Assembly: GCA_037447655.1 (NCBI GenBank)
Contig: JBBHKE010001511.1
Location: 72,106-136,105, forward strand
Length of the DNA stretch: 64,000 bases
Direction of reading: 5' to 3'
DNA from: Zygnema cylindricum
Taxonomy: Eukaryota; Streptophyta; Zygnematophyceae; Zygnematales; Zygnemataceae
The translations under genes were made by a program, and so were the position numbers. Shown in pieces: positions 57,808 through 64,000 of the stretch. A model generated the notes under the pieces. It saw nothing but the letters and a program-made list of their open reading frames with translations, was not told the DNA's origin and searched no databases. Numbering within the stretch: the first letter of the stretch is position 1; each line of letters opens with the position of its first letter.

Positions 57808-58233
57808 GTTGTTTAGCGCTCATTTAACGGACTACTTACAAATTGCGCTATATGTGAAAAAAAAAAAACATGCACGACAAAGTACGGATAAAAAATCATT
57901 AACGATTTTTAACGATTTCTTCAAAACGTTCAATACGTTCGTTACGTATAATTCGTTGCGATTGAATCATTCGCACTAAACGGTGTGAACAACTATGGTA
58001 TGAACGGTATGAATTATTTTAATATTTACAACTTTTAATTCTATATGAAGTTACGAACAAAAGCCAACTTTGCTCGTCAGTATATAAATAAGGGAACGTT
58101 GTTCGCCTTCGGGGAAACCCTTATATAGGCGTTGTGTCTGTCTCGATTTTGTTCGGTTCGTCCGCAACACGGACCGCCGTACCGCTGGCATGACGTATCG
58201 TTGCTGCCCATCGCGATACATAGCGTTGTGTTG

Positions 58234-58664
58234 TGGCACAATTGTACGCTGTCGCCCACCCGCTGGCATAATTTTACACTGCCGCCCGCCCGCTGGCATA
58301 ATTCTACGCTGCCGCCGGCCGACATAATTCTACGCTGCCGCCCGGTGGCGTAATTATACGCTGTCGCTTGGTGGCGTAATTTTACGCTGCCGCCGGCTGG
58401 CATGATTGTACGCTGCCGCCCACCCGTTATTTTCTATGTTAACGGCCGCTGGCAATTTCCTACGCTGCCACTGGCTGGCAATTTTATACTCTGCCTCCGG
58501 TTGGCAATTTTCTACGTTGTCGGCCGGTGGCAATTTCCACGCTGTGCCGACTGGCAATTTTCTACGTTGCCATCGGCTGGCATAACTTTACAATGCTATA
58601 ATTATACGCTGCCGCCGGGTGGCATAATTATACGCTGCCGCCGGGTGGCATAATTCTACGCTTG
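58234..58664. repeat. GC-rich minisatellite 1
   Basis: Around 15 diverged units of 26-30 bp with the core CTGGCATAATTCTACGCTGC. Lengths are not all multiples of three, so the minus-strand frames across it (GGSVKLCQRA-like repeats) are by-products, not a gene. Confidence 0.88.
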
Positions 58665-58805
58665 CCAGTCGTCGCTGTACATACTACCGTACGGCTGACG
58701 TAATATGACATTGCCAACCGTCGATGTACAGACCGGCGTACCACTAACGTAAAATAACGTTGCCAACCGTCGGTGTAAAAACCGCCAGACCGCTGGCACA
58801 ATGCG

Positions 58806-59337
58806 CACCGCGAATCGTTATTAGTGTCAATAACTCTAATTTGGGTTCTTAAAATTTTGATTTTTTTCCTCAAATAGGATACATGATTTTAATTTTTCAT
58901 TGACGTTAATTAAGCTACCGTACGAAATAGCTACGAAAGTACAACAAGTTCTAAATAGTGTGGCGTACCGTCGCTGTCAGACCGTACATAAATGTACCTT
59001 TTCAAGTGAAAATTTTACAAAAAATGAATTAAATCAGATGCGCACGCATAGGATCGTGCGCTAAAAAAACTGAATTAGTCTGACACGTAAATTAGTCTGA
59101 CATGTACGGATATTTAAATATCACGATGGCGTACGATTTCTAATATTTTGTACGAATACATATGTTAATGTATACAATCGTATGGAGAATATTTCATTTT
59201 TGCTGTTACCAAATTAGCATTAAGCCGAAACTACAATACACCTTTTTAAAAAAAAAAACGAATTCTTAATTAGCATCAATTACGGTAAATTACCTTCAAC
59301 ACTATTTAAACTTTGACACTAATAACGATTCGCGGTG
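58806..59337. mobile_element. Element D2: inverted-repeat element inside minisatellite
   Basis: Ends CACCGCGAATCGTTATTAGT and, inverted, ACTAATAACGATTCGCGGTG: a near-perfect terminal inverted repeat of about 24 bp, related to D1. It is 532 bp and without coding capacity. It lies between two blocks of ctggcacaa-type repeat, which it appears to have split. Confidence 0.82.
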
Positions 59338-59356
59338 TAACGTTGCCGTGCGATCG

Positions 59357-59569
59357 TCCGCAGTACGGACCGCCGTACCGCTGGCACAACGTTACGTTGC
59401 CGTGCTTCTGCGGTACAGACCGCCGTACCGTTGGCACAACGTGACGTGTCCGTGCGTGAGTGGTACAGATTGCTGTACCATTGGCACAACGTGACGTTGC
59501 CGTGCGTCAGTGGTACAGACCGCCGTACCGCTGGCACAACGTGACGTTGCCGTGCGTCCGCAGTACGAG
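59357..59569. repeat. GC-rich minisatellite 2
   Basis: Four units of about 50 bp with CCGTACCGCTGGCACAACGT and a following GACGTTGCCGTGCGTC. Related in wording to minisatellite 1 (CTGGCA core). Confidence 0.88.
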
Positions 59570-61660
59570 CATGATAAACTGGACAGGTACATGCCCGTGT
59601 AACGGGCGTTGATTTGCTCGTTAAACAAAACTGACGCTGTTTGGTCACTCCAATTTTTTGTCGCGCTAGGAAAAAAAAGTGCGACGGTTATACTAAACCC
59701 TGTTTAGGACGCACGGTACGAGACGTAGAGTTTAGTGCGTGTGCACTAAAAGTCTAAAGCGAAGTATCGTGCGTTTCAACACCACAAATTGTTTCCCGGT
59801 TCGATTCCCCCTTGACCCACACCTAATCCCTCTGCCTCCCACCCCGTTCCTCTTTCCCATACTGTCACTCACACTATATGTCAGTCGCAAGAGAGAGGGA
59901 GAGAGTGGGAGAGAGTGGGAGAGGAGGGAGCCAGCCCTATGAGTGGGGGAGAGAGAGATGAAGCCATCTCTATCTTGCACTGCATCTCCCCCTCTTCCCA
60001 TCTCTCCCTCCCTCCCTCCCTCCCTCCGTCCCTCCCTACCTCCCTCCATCCTCCATCCGTCCATTCGTCCGTCCGTCCATCTGTTCGTCCGAACCTCCGT
60101 CCGTCCCTCTCTCTCTCTCCCTCCCTCCCTCCCTCCCTCCCTCCTCCCTGTTTTTATGTGTGTGTGTGTGCAAAAATATTATCACTTTCACTCTTTTTTC
60201 GAGAATAATTGGCAGCTCTTTTTGTCGTCTTCTGGTATCGGAGAGATAACTGGTCGTTTAGAGATCAAAACATTGGGATTTTGAAGTTTGAACTTGAGAC
60301 TTTACAAAAGGCATGAGAAGCCAAAATTTTATTATTTTGTCGTCATGGTTGAATATACCATCAAAAAACTCAAGCACAGGGCGTGGAACATCGTTCAAAC
60401 TATACTTTTTTTTGCAAATGAAGATCATGACTCTGGAATACACGACAATTAACAAAAAGGATTGGCAAAACTTGGAAATAGGTCGAAATTAAAATCCAAT
60501 GAACCATAGGTTGGGCTTTTCAAGATCTCTGCTAGAAACATAGTGTTCTGGATGGAATTGTCATTTCCAATTTCCTTTGTTTTACTCCTCCGTATGCTAT
60601 GAGGGCTACATTTTGCTGTTTATCTAATTTTTGTGCGCATTTCAATTCAAAAACAAATTTAACAACGAGTACACTTTATTCACACTCGCCAAGCGAAAAT
60701 CAAGGTTGGAAGGGCGCTCTAATAGGTTCACTGTTTGGCATGGCATCTATCCAAAAGTCGTATGCTCCCGTTAATCCTGTTGCCATTGCTAATGTAGCCC
60801 TCAACACACTCAACAGTAAAATTTGGAGACGCAACAATTGAAAAATACAAAAAAGAACTTGCGAAAAAGACCTTCCAGTAAACACTTTATATTTAGACCC
60901 ACTCGTCCACCCTCAGAGTTCTCTTTCACCTCTTTCTCTCACTCTCACCCTCCCTCTCTTTCACTCCCTCACCCCCCCCCTCACCCTTGTCCTCCCTCGC
61001 TCTCTCTCCGTCTTACACTTTCACACACATTTTCTCTCACTCCCATGGAATTTTGTGCGACCATAATGTACACCTAAATCTAACACTTAATGGTGCTTGG
61101 GTGTGCTACGTGCCGCACTATCATCACTCTACAATGTTCCCTTTTCCACACTACTGTACTGCTACGTTTACTGGCCTTACAATCTCGAATCAGCCCCATA
61201 GCACTAAAATTACAAAAATTCAACTTCAACCCTGGTTTTTCCGATACTAAGATGTGAATTAAGACATGGTCAACATCTAATTTCTTTGTTCAAATTATTT
61301 GAAAGAAATAACATGATTGAAAAGGGAGATGAGAATTGGCGATGGTCATCAAAATGAAGAACCAATAAAAACATAGAAACAGGGAAAACATACAACAGAA
61401 CTAACGATTATTTACGGATTGTAAACAGTTAGGAGAAAGATGCACACTAACACTCAGAGGATGAACAAAACCTAAAAAAAACCAGAAGATATTTTCATCT
61501 GGTACCTTTAGCCCTTCCCTTTCTCCATACTGTTCAACTCCTGTTCGACTCATCCTACATGTGCCAGAAACTTCTAAAAACTATAAACCTCAGAAAGGAA
61601 AGATCACTGTACACAGCCAAAAAGAATAAACATCTTATCTTATCTAATGTCGCCATTACT
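59570..61660. other. Intergenic region with low-complexity tracts
   Basis: There is a (GAGAGTGG)-type tract at 59890-59960, a long pyrimidine tract of CCCT/CCGT units at about 59990-60145 and a second CT-rich tract at 60900-61040. A plus-strand frame at 60599-60841 is not recognised. No gene is supported. Confidence 0.6.
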
Positions 61661-61662
61661 CT

Positions 61663-61784
61663 CCTCTAATCTGGACCCACGAAACCAATGAACCATTGCT
61701 GTTTTTCCCATTCCCTCATATTAATCTGGACCCACAAAACCGATAAACCGTTGTTGCTTTTTTCGATTCCCTCCTTCTCCATAT
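61663..61784. repeat. Tandem duplication at the end of the AAA ATPase gene
   Basis: Two copies of about 57-64 bp, each containing atctggacccac, with the second (61721-61784) encoding the last residues of the protein and the first (61663-61720) lying after the stop but still able to encode a similar tail (QQWFIGFVGPD, then a stop). Confidence 0.82.
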
Positions 61785-63957
61785 TGTTCATTCCATCTTT
61801 GAAGAGCAGTTATACTACTTGCATCTGATGATACACTTGCTCCCACCTGATATATAAAAAAGAGAAAAAGAAAAAGAAAAAAAGAAAGAGAAATGCCCCA
61901 GAGAGAAAGATCAGAGAGAAGGACCCAGACAGAAAGAAAACAAAGTGCTTTGTTCTAATTTAATGTTTTTCTTTTTCCCTTTGAGCGTGTGTGGGTAAGT
62001 GTAAAGTGTGTTTATGTCTTATTTTGAATCCTCTGAAAAAAGAGAATGTTAGTTTGATACCGGAAAGCGGCATAATGCAAACTAATCACCATGTCTGTGA
62101 GGCTCAAGATTACAGACAAATTTTCTTATGAATACATCCTGTATGGCTATTAAGGGAATTATCAGTATTAGTGCAATGCAAAATAAAAATCCATGACTAT
62201 AGTTTTAGGATCGGTTGACGTGGACAATTTCTGGCCGTTTGCGTATTCGACTATCTTATGGTTAAAGCCCAACAAGATAGAAAGAAAGAAAGAAAGGGGA
62301 GGAAGGGGAGTGGGAGAGGAGTAAGGGCCAAAAAAATAGTATTATCACTCTAAAAAAAGTTCAGAGCAGTACTGCTCAAGAGTTCCCTGAAACACTCAAG
62401 AAAAAAACAAAAATCAAGAAATACAATAGCAATATATACCATAGCAATATAATTAAGTAAAAAACATAAAATACCTAAACAAAACAAATAACAATACAAC
62501 ACCCAGCGATCGTATCGTGACCAATTTTGATACAGGCAGCAAAATCTGGCTGCAACATTTGAAGAATGTGTGCTTAGTATGAAAGCATAAAACAGGAAAA
62601 TACAGAGTATGAGAAAAACCTTCATTTTATGTGACAAAGGATTGGTGAAACGTGGCCTTTCAAAACTCTTGCAAAAAATCATTTCACATGGAAAACATAT
62701 AAATAAATAGTGATTTTCTCTCCATCTTCCCCCCCATCACCTACCTGAGTCATAGCTTGTCTGAAATCCTCTAAACTGATTGGCCGCAAAGGAGGTGTAC
62801 TGCTTCCCTCCGTCGAGTGAACGCCATCCTCGCTCTGCTTCTCCTTCTCCTACATAAAAAGACAGAAGATACAGTGTTGTTAAGTTCACAATAGTGACTC
62901 ACAGTCTCCAACAAGGTTTGTTTGTTTGTTCCTTTTTCGTTTATGTTTTCAAACGGCATCCGAATATTTGCAGAAGAATGTCAGAACATTATGTGCTACT
63001 TCTACGGTTTGGTTTCAGTTACAAATTGACAACCCTCTAGTCAGAAAAAAACGTTAACTTTCTGTGAAAAAAAGCCTTTCCAACAAGCTTTGTGACGATT
63101 CTAATTTTCTTCCGAGACAAAAAAGGTGGGTATGGCGTTATTTGTGTGGACCACACAAATTGGAACGAAGTAAAAACATGGTTTTTGGCACAAAAAAAAA
63201 CTTGCTATTAGGCATAAAATACAGAGCTAAGTAAACAACGCTTGATTTCAACGTTCAAAACATGCAAGAAAATTGCAAAAAAAACAACCCACATTATTTA
63301 CTGCAAATGGTGTACCAAAGTCATATTCTTTCAATAAGTACTAGTCAGAGGTTTGTGAATCTGACTAAAATTCCTGTCACACACTCATATCATCATCATT
63401 ATCGCGAAATTTACACACGTGAATCCTGTTTTTAAAAAACCCTAAGACGTATAAAAATGTTAAAAACCCCAAAAAACACACAAGAAAGTCGGCATTGATA
63501 CCTTCTGTAGAATTTCTCGGATTGGTCGATAGGCTGCAGCTATGGACAAATTCTGTAAATCATAACAGTAACATGTTAGAGATATCCAAATGACTAACAA
63601 TATTTCAAAAAAAAACAATCTAAACGAGAATAATATAAACATTTCCACTTTTCCAGACACCTGGAACCTAATTTCTCACATAACTCGCTCAACCTTTCCT
63701 CTCTTCACACAACAAAAAAATAAGAAGAAAAGAAAAAAACCCTAAAAAATACCCTAAAATGGTAGAAAACCCTAAAATAACTTACAATGCCCTAAAAAAG
63801 GTATAGAAAAATGTTTACTCTTAAATCACTTCCGGAGTAACCGTCCGTCATCGCCGCCAATTCCTCGAAACTGAAATTTTCCTCCATGGTTTCCTTCTTC
63901 AAAATGATTCGCAAAATCTTTTCCCGGTTCACGGCGTCAGGCAAGCCCACCATGATT
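61721..63957 (-). CDS. AAA ATPase, C-terminal exons (gene continues beyond window)
   Basis: Minus-strand exons: 63957-63819, 63552-63502, 62849-62745, 61846-61721 (stop TAA), all with GT/AG borders. The encoded order is MVGLPDAVNREKILR, then FEELAAMTDGYSGSDLR, NLSIAAAYRPIREILQK, a Glu/Ser linker, LRPISLEDFRQAMTQ, and VGASVSSDASS...RWNEQYGEGGNRKK. This is the end of an AAA domain and the C-terminal helix of the meiotic/spastin-katanin clade, closest in my memory to plant AAA ATPases ending in NELYGEGGSRKK. Walker A and B lie outside the window. The last residues after GGNRKK (FIGFVGPD) differ from relatives, which end in a short SYFM-type tail; a tandem duplication affects this end. Confidence 0.9.
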
Positions 63958-63964
63958 CTGTATC

Positions 63965-63989
63965 AAAAAAAAAAAAAAAAAAAAAAAAA
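63965..63989. repeat. Poly-A tract (T-run of intron on minus strand)
   Basis: 25 A in a row; on the gene strand it is the pyrimidine tract before the acceptor ATACAG of the AAA ATPase exon. Confidence 0.95.
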
Positions 63990-64000
63990 GTAGAAATACC

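Larger units (their letters stand above)
57174..57997. mobile_element. Element C2: hAT-like non-autonomous element with insertion
   Basis: Starts CAGTGTTGTTCAAATCG and ends GTGAACAACTATG; a perfect 8-bp duplication GTATGAAC flanks it (57166-57173 and 57998-58005). It is longer than C1 because of an insert at about 57480-57850 carrying a block shared with B2, a tRNA-like segment and a TA microsatellite. Confidence 0.88.

Noticed and set aside
58077-58403. Minus-strand open frame with repeated GGSVKLCQR-like units
   Set aside because: It is the translation of a minisatellite whose units vary from 26 to 30 bp; the frame is not preserved between units and there are no splice or start signals.
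59319-59648. Minus-strand Cys/Arg-rich repeated frame
   Set aside because: Same reason: a 50-bp tandem repeat read in one frame, also partly overlapping the end of element D2.
59915-60284. Plus-strand Ser/Pro-rich frames (LPPSLPPS repeats)
   Set aside because: They are translations of a CCCT-type pyrimidine tract present in all three frames; low complexity only.

Overview
The window looks like repeat-rich, AT-rich nuclear DNA of a streptophyte (green plant lineage). Three things point there: spliced genes with plant-type family features (a TTC4/Cns1 co-chaperone, an AAA ATPase of the plant meiotic-clade type, a PREY/Trm112-like protein), dense LTR retrotransposons, and a Gypsy element carrying a cytosine methyltransferase, an arrangement I recall being described in charophyte algae. 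A charophyte or other non-seed streptophyte is my inference; nothing in the sequence names the species.

Layout. 1-9.14 kb: a truncated copia-like leader, two arrays of a 40-bp satellite in opposite orientation, a copia fragment (Cop0, minus) between them, and an internally deleted copia (Cop1, plus). 9.14-10.44 kb: an LTR of another family and unassigned DNA. 10.44-about 37.2 kb: one old Gypsy element on the minus strand, cut into four pieces by three copia insertions: Cop2 (15577-21760), Cop3 (21973-28419) and Cop4 (29459-35808, minus). Target-site duplications of 5 bp are perfect for Cop3 (CAGGC) and Cop4 (GAATG) and 4/5 for Cop2. The surviving Gypsy order is gag, truncated protease, DNA methyltransferase, reverse transcriptase, RNase H; no integrase remains. 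37.2-42.2 kb: unassigned DNA and a degenerate retroelement with repeated LTR-start motifs.

42.2-45.6 kb holds nested terminal-inverted-repeat elements: two tandem 3-bp-TSD elements (A1, A2) and two hAT-like elements with 8-bp TSDs (B1 inside A2, then B2). 45.6-64 kb is the genic part: a two-exon PREY/Trm112-like gene (+), a six-exon TTC4-like gene (-) with an AT-AC U12-type intron, two more hAT-like elements just upstream of it (C1, C2), GC-rich minisatellites interrupted by another inverted-repeat element, and the last four exons of an AAA ATPase (-) that runs off the right end.

No operon-like cooperation is expected. The host genes are housekeeping-type and unrelated to each other. The retroelements are all decayed; Cop3 is closest to intact. 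The strongest leads are: the DNA methyltransferase fused in frame to Gypsy reverse transcriptase; copia primer-binding sites that match the anticodon half of initiator tRNA-Met and lie inside the gag reading frame; antisense tRNA-like modules in the LTRs of three copia families; the inverted satellite arrays; and the AT-AC intron.
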